46,060 bases of DNA. Origin: Clostridia bacterium. Lineage in GTDB: Bacteria; Bacillota; Clostridia; Oscillospirales; CAG-272. The translations under genes were made by a program, and so were the position numbers. A model generated the notes under the pieces. The model was not told the DNA's origin, did not search any database, and worked only from the letters and a program-made list of their open reading frames with translations. Shown piece by piece: positions 31,878 to 40,522 of the stretch. The stretch covers positions 1 through 46,060 of the forward strand of contig JAFQDF010000010.1 in assembly GCA_017416185.1 (NCBI GenBank). Reading direction: 5' to 3'. Numbering within the stretch: the stretch's first letter is position 1; every line of letters begins with the position of its first letter.

Positions 31878-31985
31878 TTATGCATCGGAGAATCGAACCC
31901 CATACGGTTTCAGGTGGAAGATAGCGCCATATAAGTGTCAACGATTTAGCCGATATCGCCTTTTGTTCAACTCCCCAATGCATAA
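31878..31985 (-). other. tRNA-like structured sequence (degenerate)
   Basis: On the minus strand TTATGCATTGG (31975-31985) pairs with CCGATGCATAA (31878-31888) to close about 100 bases. A B-box-like GGTTCGATTCT and an A-box-like TTGAACAAAAGG are present. A CGAT/ATCG stem encloses ATCGGCTAA, similar to the serine GCU anticodon loop but without U33. The T stem is poor. It looks like a decayed tRNA or a tRNA-derived attachment scar, not a working tRNA. Confidence 0.35.
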
Positions 31986-32025
31986 CTGCTCGAAAACCCT
32001 ATTTATCCGCGGAGAGTAAAATGCT

Positions 32026-33378
32026 ATGAAAAGGATTAGATTTTCAACAACTCAAATTATACTGTTGAGCTTTCTTCTGGTAATTTTGATCGGAAGTATT
32101 CTTTTGGTTTTGCCGATAAGTTCAACTAATGGGACTCCTGTACCGTATATCGATGCTCTGTTCACGGCGACAACTTCATGCTGTGTTACCGGACTTGTAA
32201 CACTGCCAACACTTTCAACATGGAGTGTTTTCGGACAGATCGTTATACTGATACTGATACAGGTCGGCGGACTCGGAGTTATCACGGTAATGACAGGCTG
32301 TATGCTTCTATTGAACAGAAAGCTGGGCATCGGCGACAGATTACTGATCCAAGACTCTTTCAATCTCAATACTATGTCGGGTCTTGTTAGGTTTGTCAAG
32401 AACGTGTTATTCGGAACGCTGATCGTCGAAGGAATTGGTGCAGTTCTGTATATGCTTGTGTTCGTCCCTGAGTTTGGCGCCAAAGGAATCTGGATATCGG
32501 TATTCAATTCAGTTTCTGCCTTTTGTAACGCAGGTATTGACATAGTTGCAGATAACAGTCTTTGTAATTATGCCACAAATCCTTTGATCAACACCGTAAC
32601 CTCGGTGCTTGTGATCCTCGGGGGCCTTGGATATATCGTATGGTGGGACATTATCCGTGTGATTAAGAGTCGTTCACCGAAAAACAGAAAAATATTCAGG
32701 CATCTGACCCTGCACAGCAAGATAGCTGTTACTGTTACGGCAGGTCTCATCCTTGCCGGTGCAATTTTCATATTTGTTTTCGAATATGCAAATCCTTTGA
32801 CCATCGGAGAAATGAAGCTATTCGATAAAATTCAAGTGTCTTTCTTCCAATCGGTCACCACGAGAACAGCAGGCTTTGCCTCTGTTCCGCAAGAGAATCT
32901 GACAAATGCATCTGCTGTCGTATCTGTTATTTTAATGATGATCGGCGGTTCGCCGGTGGGAACGGCGGGCGGTATGAAGACCGTAACCATCACTGTACTT
33001 ATCTGCTCGGCATTTGCTACCATCAGAAACAAGAACAGTTCATCTCTGTTCGGACGTCGAATTTCCGATGACTCAGTAAAGAAGGCTGTTGCTGTGGTTG
33101 TAATGTTTTTTGCTATCTGCGTCGGCTCAATGATACTTATACTGTCAACAAGTAACGCTTCTGTTATTGATGCAGTGTATGAAACAGTCAGTGCAACGGC
33201 AACCGTCGGTCTTTCAAGAAATCTCACGGCAACACTCAATGCATTTGGAAAACTTATTATAATTGCAACTATGTTTTTTGGCAGAGTCGGTCCCATATCG
33301 CTTGCAGTAGCTTTGGGCAGAAAGAATGAAAGTCAGAATGTTATTTCCGAACCCACAGAAGATATCAGTATTGGATAA
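32026..33378 (+). CDS. ktrB: Potassium uptake protein, membrane subunit (KtrB/TrkH family)
   Basis: A 450-residue channel-like transporter with four repeated membrane-pore-membrane units. The filter segments are TATTSCCVTGLVTL, SVSAFCNAGIDIV, SVTTRTAGFASVP and TVSATATVGLSRNLT, each holding the conserved glycine. GGSPVGTAGGMKT between the third and fourth units is the family's gating loop. Size and pattern fit KtrB of Firmicutes. GGAGAG precedes the ATG. The KtrA subunit follows after 11 bases. The KdpDE-like pair in this window is a candidate regulator. Confidence 0.93.
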   Translation: MKRIRFSTTQIILLSFLLVILIGSILLVLPISSTNGTPVPYIDALFTATTSCCVTGLVTLPTLSTWSVFGQIVILILIQVGGLGVITVMTGCMLLLNRKLGIGDRLLIQDSFNLNTMSGLVRFVKNVLFGTLIVEGIGAVLYMLVFVPEFGAKGIWISVFNSVSAFCNAGIDIVADNSLCNYATNPLINTVTSVLVILGGLGYIVWWDIIRVIKSRSPKNRKIFRHLTLHSKIAVTVTAGLILAGAIFIFVFEYANPLTIGEMKLFDKIQVSFFQSVTTRTAGFASVPQENLTNASAVVSVILMMIGGSPVGTAGGMKTVTITVLICSAFATIRNKNSSSLFGRRISDDSVKKAVAVVVMFFAICVGSMILILSTSNASVIDAVYETVSATATVGLSRNLTATLNAFGKLIIIATMFFGRVGPISLAVALGRKNESQNVISEPTEDISIG

Positions 33379-33389
33379 AGGAGAATCCT

Positions 33390-34040
33390 ATGAAAGCAAA
33401 TAAAACATATGCAGTCTTCGGACTTGGAAGATACGGCAGAGCAGTAGCAAAAGAACTTGTCGAGAACGGCATGGAGGTAATTGCAGTAGATGCCGAACAG
33501 AAAATCATAAATGATGCAGCAGCATATTTACCTGTTTGCAAATGTGCGGACGTAACCGATTCGGAGGTCATATCCCGACTTGGTATCAGCAACATCGATA
33601 CTGTAGTTGTTTGTATGGCAAGTAATCTTGAAGCCAGTGTAATGGCTGTCACACTCTGCAAGGAAGCAGGAGTAAAAAATGTTATAGCGAAATGTGCAAA
33701 CGAGATGCAACAAAAGATATTGCTTCGTGTAGGGGCGGATAAAGTTGTATTTCCCGAGAACGAGTCGGGCATCCGTCTCGCCAAGAACCTGCTTAGTTCC
33801 GGCTTTATTGATATGATCTCTCTGTCAAAGGATGTATCAATGATCGAGATCGACGTGAGGGACGAGTGGATCGGCAAAAATCTGATTGAATTAGATCTCC
33901 GAAAAAAATACGGTTTTAATATCGTTGCTATCAAAAAGGGTGAATGGGTAAATGTAAATATCAATCCCGAACAACCTCTTGAAGAAAAAACCACGCTGAT
34001 CGTTATTGCCAACATAGCTAAGTTAGGAAAAATAAAATAG
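33390..34040 (+). CDS. ktrA: Potassium uptake protein, regulatory subunit (KtrA/TrkA family)
   Basis: A 216-residue cytosolic subunit. The N-terminal RCK domain has the nucleotide-binding motif YAVFGLGRYGRAVAKEL (GxGxxG) with the acidic residue at the end of strand two (VIAVDAE). The smaller C-terminal domain (about 135-216, RDEWIGKNLIELDLRKKYGFNIVAIKKG) is the RCK_C part that binds c-di-AMP in studied Firmicutes homologues. It gates KtrB in response to ATP/ADP. AAAGGAG precedes the ATG. Confidence 0.93.
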   Translation: MKANKTYAVFGLGRYGRAVAKELVENGMEVIAVDAEQKIINDAAAYLPVCKCADVTDSEVISRLGISNIDTVVVCMASNLEASVMAVTLCKEAGVKNVIAKCANEMQQKILLRVGADKVVFPENESGIRLAKNLLSSGFIDMISLSKDVSMIEIDVRDEWIGKNLIELDLRKKYGFNIVAIKKGEWVNVNINPEQPLEEKTTLIVIANIAKLGKIK

Positions 34041-34098
34041 ATCTCACAAAGCAACTATGACTTCGGGCTACATCTCCGTGTATAAACCGTTAACAGCA

Positions 34099-34128
34099 AA
34101 ACAGGCATGACCGAAGCCATGCCTGTTT
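34099..34128. terminator. Hairpin after ktrA
   Basis: An 11-bp stem AAACAGGCATG/CATGCCTGTTT. The tail is modest in both directions; it lies between convergent genes. Confidence 0.6.
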
Positions 34129-34154
34129 CAAAAATTTGAATATTTCTGTTTTAT

Positions 34155-34183
34155 GACCACCGAGTACTCGGTCGGTCTTTTTT
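34155..34183 (+). terminator. Second terminator after ktrA
   Basis: GACC-ACCGA / TCGGT-GGTC hairpin with loop GTAC and one bulged C, followed by a run of six T on the plus strand. Confidence 0.7.
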
Positions 34184-34184
34184 A

Positions 34185-34868
34185 TTATTCAAAGAACCGT
34201 CTCAGCTTCAGTCTGTCGGAAAATTGGCATCTCTTATCCATAAAATGACTGTACAGACCTATAAGAGTTCCGTTAAAGAGGGCGCATATAACGGTACCTA
34301 CACCAAGACCCTTTATTCCGCCGAAGAAGATAAAGGTCAGTGCTGCAGATATGATAAGACTGCATATATCGTAGGTCGTTTTACACCTGCCTGTATTGAA
34401 TCCGAAACGATCACACAGCTCCTTGACAAAAAGGTCGTAGGCCTCGGGGGCAAGATATGTATGAAACATAAATGCAACACCCATAGTCACGGTCAGCACT
34501 CCCGGAACAAAGAAAAGTATCCTTGCAACGATCCCGTATACCTCGACAAGCGACAGCAGAGCCATAAAGCCGTCTACCACAAAGCCGTATATTACTGCTG
34601 TCACAAAGGAAAGTATATAACTGAGCTTAAAGCGGCGCATAATAATCATAAGTATGATAAGCAGTATGCCCTCCACAGCATAGCACGCCATACCGAAGGT
34701 AACAAAGGAAAACGTCTCGGATAATTTAAGATATACAAGATAAGCCGGTGCTACTACCATAGACATACCGAAACTTGCCTTTTCAAGTAGGGAATTGCCA
34801 AAGGCTATGAGCAATATTCCAAGGACATATGCTGCCTCAGAGGACATTCTGATCTTCTTTTTCGACAT
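34185..34868 (-). CDS. DUF6198/YczE-like integral membrane protein
   Basis: A 227-residue protein with about five membrane helices. AYVLGILLIAFGNSLLEKASFGMSMVVAPAYLVY at the start and GLGVGTVICALFNGTLIGLYSHFMDK near the end match the YczE/YyaS/DUF6198 group, whose substrate is unknown. The ATG at 34868 has GGAGAAG upstream and overlaps the lipoprotein gene by 32 bases; an ATG seven codons later is an alternative. It is last in an operon with a metallopeptidase-like protein and a lipoprotein. Confidence 0.8.
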   Translation of the reverse strand: MSKKKIRMSSEAAYVLGILLIAFGNSLLEKASFGMSMVVAPAYLVYLKLSETFSFVTFGMACYAVEGILLIILMIIMRRFKLSYILSFVTAVIYGFVVDGFMALLSLVEVYGIVARILFFVPGVLTVTMGVAFMFHTYLAPEAYDLFVKELCDRFGFNTGRCKTTYDICSLIISAALTFIFFGGIKGLGVGTVICALFNGTLIGLYSHFMDKRCQFSDRLKLRRFFE

Positions 34869-35673
34869 ATGGATCTTCTCCGTTCTGCAGTGTCTGATTC
34901 TCCGCACCTTCAGGCTCGGGCTGTTCTTTTTTTCTTGATGACCGTAAAAGGACTGCACCCATAACTATCCCGGCAAGAGATACAAGAGATGCTCCGCTGA
35001 GTGCAAACAACACCTTTTCGGGAGCTCTTTTCCAAAGCTCGGTTATATATGGTAGCTCTTGGGTTGCCGAGATCCGTCCCTCGTGGGATATCACGGTTGG
35101 CTCTGTGGTTGACAACCTGTACATCCTTGTGTTATCCGGCAGACTAAAGGTCACGGAAAAGCTGCATTTTTCAAGCTCCTCCTTTATGTAATTTGCATCT
35201 GCTTGCAATATTCCACAGGCATAGGTGTTTTCAAGGGTCTTGTTAAGCTCGGCGTTGCCGTCTATACGGTAAGCGTATTCTCTATCGGTATCACTTAACT
35301 CACAGCTGACCCGAGAAAACACGGTCAAGCTGTCATCGCATAGCATATTCCTGAGATTTTCAAATGCCCCTTCAAGGCTGTCTGCAGGCAGTTTTTTTGT
35401 CAGGATCAAATGAGCGTTGTCTTCATCCTTTGAGAAATAATCTGCCTCACATTCAAAATCAAGGCTGTTACAGTAATGTCTCTCTATCTTACGCAAGGCG
35501 CTTTTCACTCTGTTTTTTGCTCCCGGTAAAAGATCTCCTGCATTCACGTCGATACACAGCCTGGTATATGCGTTGTTATCGTTATCGATACCGTATTCCA
35601 TATCGGTGGTAACGGCACACCCGCAGAAAAGAAGTGTACCGAGTAAAAGCATCAAAAATAATATCTTCTTCAT
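34837..35673 (-). CDS. Unknown lipoprotein with C-terminal membrane anchor
   Basis: A 278-residue envelope protein. The N terminus KKILFLMLLLGTLLFCGC is a lipoprotein signal with lipobox at cysteine 19. The extracytoplasmic part is mixed alpha/beta with several cysteines (for example RHYCNSLDFECEADYF). A second anchor (about residues 220-245, VLFALSGASLVSLAGIVMGAVLL) is followed by a charged cytosolic tail, so both ends are held at the membrane. DUF3153-like lipoproteins have a similar layout, but I cannot claim the match. It sits between the metallopeptidase-like and DUF6198 genes in one operon. Confidence 0.75.
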   Translation of the reverse strand: MKKILFLMLLLGTLLFCGCAVTTDMEYGIDNDNNAYTRLCIDVNAGDLLPGAKNRVKSALRKIERHYCNSLDFECEADYFSKDEDNAHLILTKKLPADSLEGAFENLRNMLCDDSLTVFSRVSCELSDTDREYAYRIDGNAELNKTLENTYACGILQADANYIKEELEKCSFSVTFSLPDNTRMYRLSTTEPTVISHEGRISATQELPYITELWKRAPEKVLFALSGASLVSLAGIVMGAVLLRSSRKKEQPEPEGAENQTLQNGEDPYVEKEDQNVL

Positions 35674-35680
35674 ACCGGCC

Positions 35681-36988
35681 TCAGAATTTATAGCTAAAGG
35701 GGGTGGAGGTATACATATTTCCGTCAGCGGTAATAACGTTGACTATAAATATCTTCGTTCCCTTGGCAATACCGTCATCGCTGTATATAACGCTGCCACC
35801 TGCATCCCGAACCGCATTTCCTATATAACACCGGGTGTTTTCTCCCTTTGTAACCGTACGGATGGGATAACGGGTATGATAATAGTCACCGGGATCATAA
35901 CAGGTAAGCACGTAGGTTGCATCCTCACCGTATACTTTGTCAAATTCTACCCCATAATATATAAAGGTCTTATAGCCGCCGACCAGATCATAGGATCTTT
36001 TATAAGGGGTGATACGTATGTTCATTTCCTTCTTTACATCGTATTCGGGAGGCTCCTCCTCCAGAAAGCCGTAAAAGTATTCAGCCACACCCTCGAGCTC
36101 GCAGGCCATGGGGATGGTCAGGTTTTCCTGTACACAACAGCTGCGGGTGAGCTTTTCCCTGGTATATTCATCCATATACAGGCTCTCCATAATATCCTTG
36201 TAATCCGCAGTCTCTCTGGAGGCGGGCGAGCCCATAAGGGCAACGTAATCCTCTGCTGCTATCTCAAGAATATATTTATAATGATTATCGTAATAATACT
36301 CCTCGTCACCCTCGCTCTGGGCATAGCTGTTTTCGGGAGTGAGACCTCTTAACCTTGCATATTCAGTATCAAAAAGCGTCTCGTCAAGCTTCCCGAACAT
36401 ATGATATCGGGTATAGTGATGCCCGTACTCATGGCTCAGACTATCCGCCATAGCTTCCGGTGTGATTATCCTGTCGCCGTCATAAAGGGTGATACGAGAA
36501 CCGCTGCGGGAAAAGCCGAACTTGAAATCCTTCGGCAAAAGAGTATGAGCAAAGGGAACCGAGCAATATCGGATAGTATTCTTATGGGTAGCTGCGGCTA
36601 CGTCATCAGCCTCGGCATAAACCACCACATCGTGGAGAGAGTAAAGCTCCTCACCGTGCCCGTTGCGTAAAAGCTCCTTATAGAGCAGCTCAAGCGTTGC
36701 CTCATCCCATTTTTCGGAATAACTGATAAACTCTATTTCCTCGGGGGATATATATTTTGCCTTAATGTCCTCGTCTGCAGATTCCTCATAGCTTACGCCT
36801 TCCTCAAGCAGCTGTGCAAGGGTATCGTTCGTATAGCTGTGAGAAGGCTCGGAACGTAAAAACTCCTCCGCAGCCTCTGCCTGAACACCTGAATAAATAT
36901 ATGATGAAAACAAAAAAACGAACGCAACAAAAGAGGGCAAAAAGATGCCCAAAGAAATAATAAGTGTTGTATACCCTGCCTTCCTCAT
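35681..36988 (-). CDS. Membrane-anchored zinc metallopeptidase-like protein
   Basis: A 435-residue protein with an N-terminal membrane anchor (about residues 5-30, TLIISLGIFLPSFVAFVFLFSSYIY). The motif LSHEYGHHYTRYHMF (about residue 190) is a classical HExxH zincin site with a further histidine. A probable third ligand region is ILEIAAEDYVALMGS downstream, an E-x-x-x-D arrangement as in gluzincins or metzincin-like families. The C-terminal 120 residues look like a beta-sandwich. AGGTGAGG before the ATG at 36988 sets the start. It is the first gene of the three-gene envelope operon. I do not recognise a named family. Confidence 0.75.
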   Translation of the reverse strand: MRKAGYTTLIISLGIFLPSFVAFVFLFSSYIYSGVQAEAAEEFLRSEPSHSYTNDTLAQLLEEGVSYEESADEDIKAKYISPEEIEFISYSEKWDEATLELLYKELLRNGHGEELYSLHDVVVYAEADDVAAATHKNTIRYCSVPFAHTLLPKDFKFGFSRSGSRITLYDGDRIITPEAMADSLSHEYGHHYTRYHMFGKLDETLFDTEYARLRGLTPENSYAQSEGDEEYYYDNHYKYILEIAAEDYVALMGSPASRETADYKDIMESLYMDEYTREKLTRSCCVQENLTIPMACELEGVAEYFYGFLEEEPPEYDVKKEMNIRITPYKRSYDLVGGYKTFIYYGVEFDKVYGEDATYVLTCYDPGDYYHTRYPIRTVTKGENTRCYIGNAVRDAGGSVIYSDDGIAKGTKIFIVNVITADGNMYTSTPFSYKF

Positions 36989-37062
36989 ATCCTCACCTCT
37001 ACATAATGATACCAAATGACGCATCATATGTCAATAATTATAAAACCGGAAAAGGATAAAGT

Positions 37063-38916
37063 ATGTCAAAAAAACAAAATCACAACTACGGACTTACAAA
37101 AAGCTCCGTTATTACAGGAATAATTCTTGCCGTGGTTTTCGGTGCTGCAAATGCTTATCTGGGCTTAAGGGTTGGCATGACGGTATCCGCCTCCATACCT
37201 GCGGCGGTGATATCAATGGGAATTATGCGCTTCGTTCTTAAAAGAAGCTCTATTGTGGAAAGCAATATGGTACAGACCATAGGCTCTGCAGGAGAAAGCG
37301 TAGCGGCAGGCGCCATATTCACCCTGCCAGCCCTCTTTTTGTGGGCGGCAGAGGGCCGTATGGAGAATCCCAAGCCCGTAGAGATAACCCTTGTTGCTCT
37401 TATCGGCGGACTTCTTGGTGTTTTCTTTATGGTGCCCTTAAGAAATGCCCTTATAGTAAAGGAGGACGGCAAGCTCCCCTATCCCGAGGGCAAAGCCTGT
37501 GCAGAGGTTCTGCGTGCAGGTGAGAAAAACGGGAGCGGCACAAAAACCGTGTTTTCGGGAATGGGAATATCCGCCTTATTTAAATTTATTATCGACGGGC
37601 TGAAGCTTGCTCAAGGAGAGCTCACCCTCACCTTAAAAAACTATGCGGGAGCCATAGGTACTCAGATATACCCCGCCGTCCTTTCGGTGGGATTTATATG
37701 CGGACCGAAAATATCCTCGTATATGTTCGCGGGCGGAATCCTTTCCTGGCTTGCTCTTATTCCGATGATAGTCAACTTCGGAGGCAGTCAGGTGCTTTAT
37801 CCCGCAGCCGATACCGTTGACAGCATATACGCCCTGTCGGGAGCCTCGGGAATATGGAGTAGCTATATCCGTTATATAGGAGCAGGAGCCTTGGCGGCAG
37901 GAGGAATAATAAGCCTTATAAGCTCTCTGCCCCTTATGATACAGACCTTTTCCTCTTCCCTTAAGGGTCTCGGTACGAAGGATAAGGAAGAGAACCTGTC
38001 TATGTATACCGTACTGATATCAGTAGTTCTCCTGACTCTCGTTATATGGCTTGCTCCTACCCTGCCCGTTTCCTTTACGGGAGCTTGTATAGTAGTGATA
38101 TTCGGTTTCTTCTTTGCCACGGTATCCTCCCGTATGGTGGGACTGGTAGGAAGCAGTAACAACCCTGTTTCGGGTATGGCAATAGCTACTCTTATTCTCG
38201 CCACCCTTATACTCAAGCTCACGGCAGGAGAAAACGGCCCCGCACTGATGCGCTCTGCAATCGCCATAGGCTCGGTGATCTGCATTATCGCCGCCGTATC
38301 CGGTGACACCTCTCAGGATCTGAAAACAGGCTATATCATCGGCGCAACACCAAAGTATCAGCAGATAGGAGAAATAATAGGCGTTTTAGCGTCCTCCCTT
38401 GCAATAGGAGCCACCCTGTATCTGCTGAACGCAGCCTTCGGCTTCGGCACCGACGCTCTCGCCGCGCCTCAGGCGACCCTGATGAAGCTCCTTGTAGAAG
38501 GGGTAAGCGAGGGAACGCTGCCCTGGAATCTGCTGCTTATAGGTGTGTTCATTGCCGTAAGTGCAAAAATAGCAGGCTTGCCCGTGCTTCCGCTGGCAAT
38601 AGGAATTTATCTTCCCGTCCATCTCAACGCCTGTATTATGGCAGGAGGGCTTGTTCGCCTCTGCTTTGACAGGAAAAAGGATAAGGATGCCGTATCAAGA
38701 GGTATACTTTTCTCCTCGGGAATGATAGCAGGAGAGGGACTTGCAGGCATACTGCTCGCCCTGTTTGCCGTCCTCGGTATCGACAGACTTTTTGACCTGT
38801 CCCGTTTTACAGCCGGTATCTTCTCAACGTTAATAAGCATTGTACTTTTCTTGGGACTGATCCTTTTATTGTTCAGGTTTTCAAACGGTAAAAACAGAGA
38901 AAAGAATAAAGAATAA
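37063..38916 (+). CDS. OPT family oligopeptide transporter
   Basis: A 617-residue proton-coupled transporter with about 15 membrane helices. TGIILAVVFGAANAYLGLRVGMTVSASIPAAVISM, the IGSAGESVAAGAIFTLPAL segment, LPYPEGKACAEVLRAGE and MVGLVGSSNNPVSGMAIATL are hallmark OPT sequences (TIGR00733 group). Bacterial members are thought to import peptides or metal-peptide complexes. AAAAGGA precedes the ATG. It is transcribed away from the envelope operon across a 74-base gap. A copy of the dispersed repeat follows its stop. Confidence 0.93.
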   Translation: MSKKQNHNYGLTKSSVITGIILAVVFGAANAYLGLRVGMTVSASIPAAVISMGIMRFVLKRSSIVESNMVQTIGSAGESVAAGAIFTLPALFLWAAEGRMENPKPVEITLVALIGGLLGVFFMVPLRNALIVKEDGKLPYPEGKACAEVLRAGEKNGSGTKTVFSGMGISALFKFIIDGLKLAQGELTLTLKNYAGAIGTQIYPAVLSVGFICGPKISSYMFAGGILSWLALIPMIVNFGGSQVLYPAADTVDSIYALSGASGIWSSYIRYIGAGALAAGGIISLISSLPLMIQTFSSSLKGLGTKDKEENLSMYTVLISVVLLTLVIWLAPTLPVSFTGACIVVIFGFFFATVSSRMVGLVGSSNNPVSGMAIATLILATLILKLTAGENGPALMRSAIAIGSVICIIAAVSGDTSQDLKTGYIIGATPKYQQIGEIIGVLASSLAIGATLYLLNAAFGFGTDALAAPQATLMKLLVEGVSEGTLPWNLLLIGVFIAVSAKIAGLPVLPLAIGIYLPVHLNACIMAGGLVRLCFDRKKDKDAVSRGILFSSGMIAGEGLAGILLALFAVLGIDRLFDLSRFTAGIFSTLISIVLFLGLILLLFRFSNGKNREKNKE

Positions 38917-38960
38917 ACTATCTTATTTAAAACGGATATAACTGCCTCATAACTAAAAAA

Positions 38961-39042
38961 GCGGCGAGTCGCCGCACCCATACTGCGCCCGTTTACGCAG
39001 TAATTCAAACCACACCGCAATAGAGAAAATTCCTATATATTA
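38961..39042 (+). repeat. Dispersed intergenic repeat, copy D
   Basis: Palindrome GCGGCGA-G-TCGCCGC (38961-38975), then ACCCATACTGCGCCCG and a tail AATTCAAACCACACCGCAAT and AAAATTCCTATATATTA. This is the cleanest copy, and it ends directly at a terminator. Confidence 0.7.
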
Positions 39043-39071
39043 AAAAAACCTTGCCGAAGCAAGGTTTTTTC
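39043..39071. terminator. Bidirectional terminator after the OPT gene
   Basis: Stem AAAAAACCTTGC/GCAAGGTTTTTT with CGAA tetraloop, between convergent genes. Confidence 0.9.
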
Positions 39072-39383
39072 TTAGTTTGAGGTATTGTTGCCACCGCCGA
39101 GGATATCGTCTACGGCATCGGTTGCACCTCTTACCGCATCGCTTACCGCGTCGCCCGCGTCATCGAGGATTCCTCCGTCGCTTGTATCTCTGCCGTTCAT
39201 ATCCGCCGTATTTCGGTCAGATGTAGAATCGTTGCCGTTATTACGGTCTGAGGTGTCGGTACGTCTTGAGGTATCATCGGTGACGATGCCGTTGTTTTCG
39301 GCTCTGTCCTTCTGCCCTCTGCAGCCGACGAATACCACGGATACAAGGCATACTACAAGAATTAATGCTATTAACTTTTTCAT
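39072..39383 (-). CDS. Small low-complexity lipoprotein
   Basis: A 103-residue secreted lipoprotein. The signal KKLIALILVVCLVSVVFVGC ends in a lipobox. The mature part is almost wholly polar and repetitive (D, T, S, N, R), with DTSDRNNGNDSTSDRNTADMNGRDTSD, then an amphipathic AGDAVSDAVRGATDAVDDIL. Such proteins occur in many Clostridia and have no assigned role. It appears to stand alone. Confidence 0.75.
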   Translation of the reverse strand: MKKLIALILVVCLVSVVFVGCRGQKDRAENNGIVTDDTSRRTDTSDRNNGNDSTSDRNTADMNGRDTSDGGILDDAGDAVSDAVRGATDAVDDILGGGNNTSN

Positions 39384-39460
39384 TGGTAGATCTCCTTTGT
39401 TTAAGCTACAAGGATAGTATTTACCTTTCAGTAAGATATATACATAAAAAAGAACAAGAT

Positions 39461-39510
39461 TCCCCGGACATACTGCGATTACACGTCACAACGTAATTTA
39501 CTATACATTA
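39461..39510 (+). repeat. Dispersed intergenic repeat, copy F (lacks the palindrome)
   Basis: Only the tail is present: CATACTGCGATTACACGTCA, then CAACGTAATTTACTATACATTA, matching copies C and D. It is directly followed by a terminator, the same position relative to it as in copy D. Confidence 0.55.
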
Positions 39511-39537
39511 AAAAAGTCCGCCAAAGCGGACTTTTTT
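39510..39537 (-). terminator. Terminator of gpsA
   Basis: Stem AAAAAAGTCCGC/GCGGACTTTTTT with loop CAAA; it touches the gpsA stop codon. Confidence 0.88.
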
Positions 39538-40501
39538 ACCATAATTCTTTTTTAAGAGATCTTTTAAACAAACCGAACAGGCTTTCCTTTACGTCAACAC
39601 CCTCGTAGAGAGATTTGTATACCGCCTCGCATATGGGCATCTCAACGTCATATTTTTTGCAGAGATTATGAAGTGCTGCCGCTGTATAATATCCCTCGGC
39701 AAGCTTGTCGTATTTTTCACCCTTGGCATACATCTCACCGAACATACGGTTGTGGCTGAACTGTGAGAAAACGGTTGCCTCGTAGTCGCCCAAATGACAG
39801 AGACCGTATGCTGACAGCTCATTTCCGCCCATAGCCTTGATAAGTCGGGATACCTCGCGGGTTCCTCTGGACATAAGCGCACCCTTAAGAGACGAAACGC
39901 CTAAACCGTCAAGCACGCCTGCCGCAATGCCGATAACGTTCTTTGCCGCCGCACCTACCTCGTTGCCTAAAAGATCCTCACCGTAGTAGAAACGGATAAG
40001 GTCGCTTGAAAATTCCTCGACAAGTGTTTCCTTAAGAGCCTCGTCCTTAGAGTCTATTATCATACAGTTGGGAATACCGCGATAGAACTCCTGTACGTGA
40101 CCCGGACCTATCCATACCGCGACTCTGACCGGGAACTTAGCCTGAGACTCAACTACCTCGGTAAGTCTCATACCGCTCTCGATCTCAATACCCTTCATAC
40201 AGAGGATAAAGGTACGTTCCTTGTTATCCTCAAGAGCGTTTATCTCATCTATAAGAGAACGAAGTCCCTGAGAGCCTATGGAGATGACCACCGCATCCAC
40301 ATCGGATATTGCCTCTTTAAGATCATAGGAAAGTCCTATGGATTCGGGGATGGTGATAAGTCCGTTGGTACGGGTAGTGGAAAACGCGATCATATCGGGA
40401 GTATCCTTGGGTCCGTATATGGTAATATCGTGACCTGTACGGTCAAGATACCAGGCTATACAGCTGCCCCATCTTCCTGCGCCTATAACTGTGATTTTCA
40501 T
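39536..40501 (-). CDS. gpsA: NAD(P)H-dependent glycerol-3-phosphate dehydrogenase
   Basis: A 321-residue enzyme that makes sn-glycerol 3-phosphate for phospholipids. The dinucleotide motif ITVIGAGRWGSCIAWYLDRTGHDI is at the N terminus. The catalytic domain has VGAAAKNVIGIAAGVLDGLGVSSLKGALMSRGTREVSRLIKAMGG with the conserved lysine, and CHLGDYEATVFSQFSHNR. GAGGAG precedes the ATG. It lies close behind the ASKHA gene on the same strand (21 bases), so the two may be co-transcribed, though their roles are unrelated. Confidence 0.93.
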   Translation of the reverse strand: MKITVIGAGRWGSCIAWYLDRTGHDITIYGPKDTPDMIAFSTTRTNGLITIPESIGLSYDLKEAISDVDAVVISIGSQGLRSLIDEINALEDNKERTFILCMKGIEIESGMRLTEVVESQAKFPVRVAVWIGPGHVQEFYRGIPNCMIIDSKDEALKETLVEEFSSDLIRFYYGEDLLGNEVGAAAKNVIGIAAGVLDGLGVSSLKGALMSRGTREVSRLIKAMGGNELSAYGLCHLGDYEATVFSQFSHNRMFGEMYAKGEKYDKLAEGYYTAAALHNLCKKYDVEMPICEAVYKSLYEGVDVKESLFGLFKRSLKKELW

Positions 40502-40522
40502 AATTTTCTCCTCTGTTCAAAT

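Noticed and set aside
31876..32025. c-di-AMP (ydaO-type) riboswitch upstream of ktrB
   Set aside because: Such switches often precede ktr genes, but the plus-strand sequence here does not show the conserved core I would expect. The pairing seen makes better sense on the minus strand as a tRNA-like fold.
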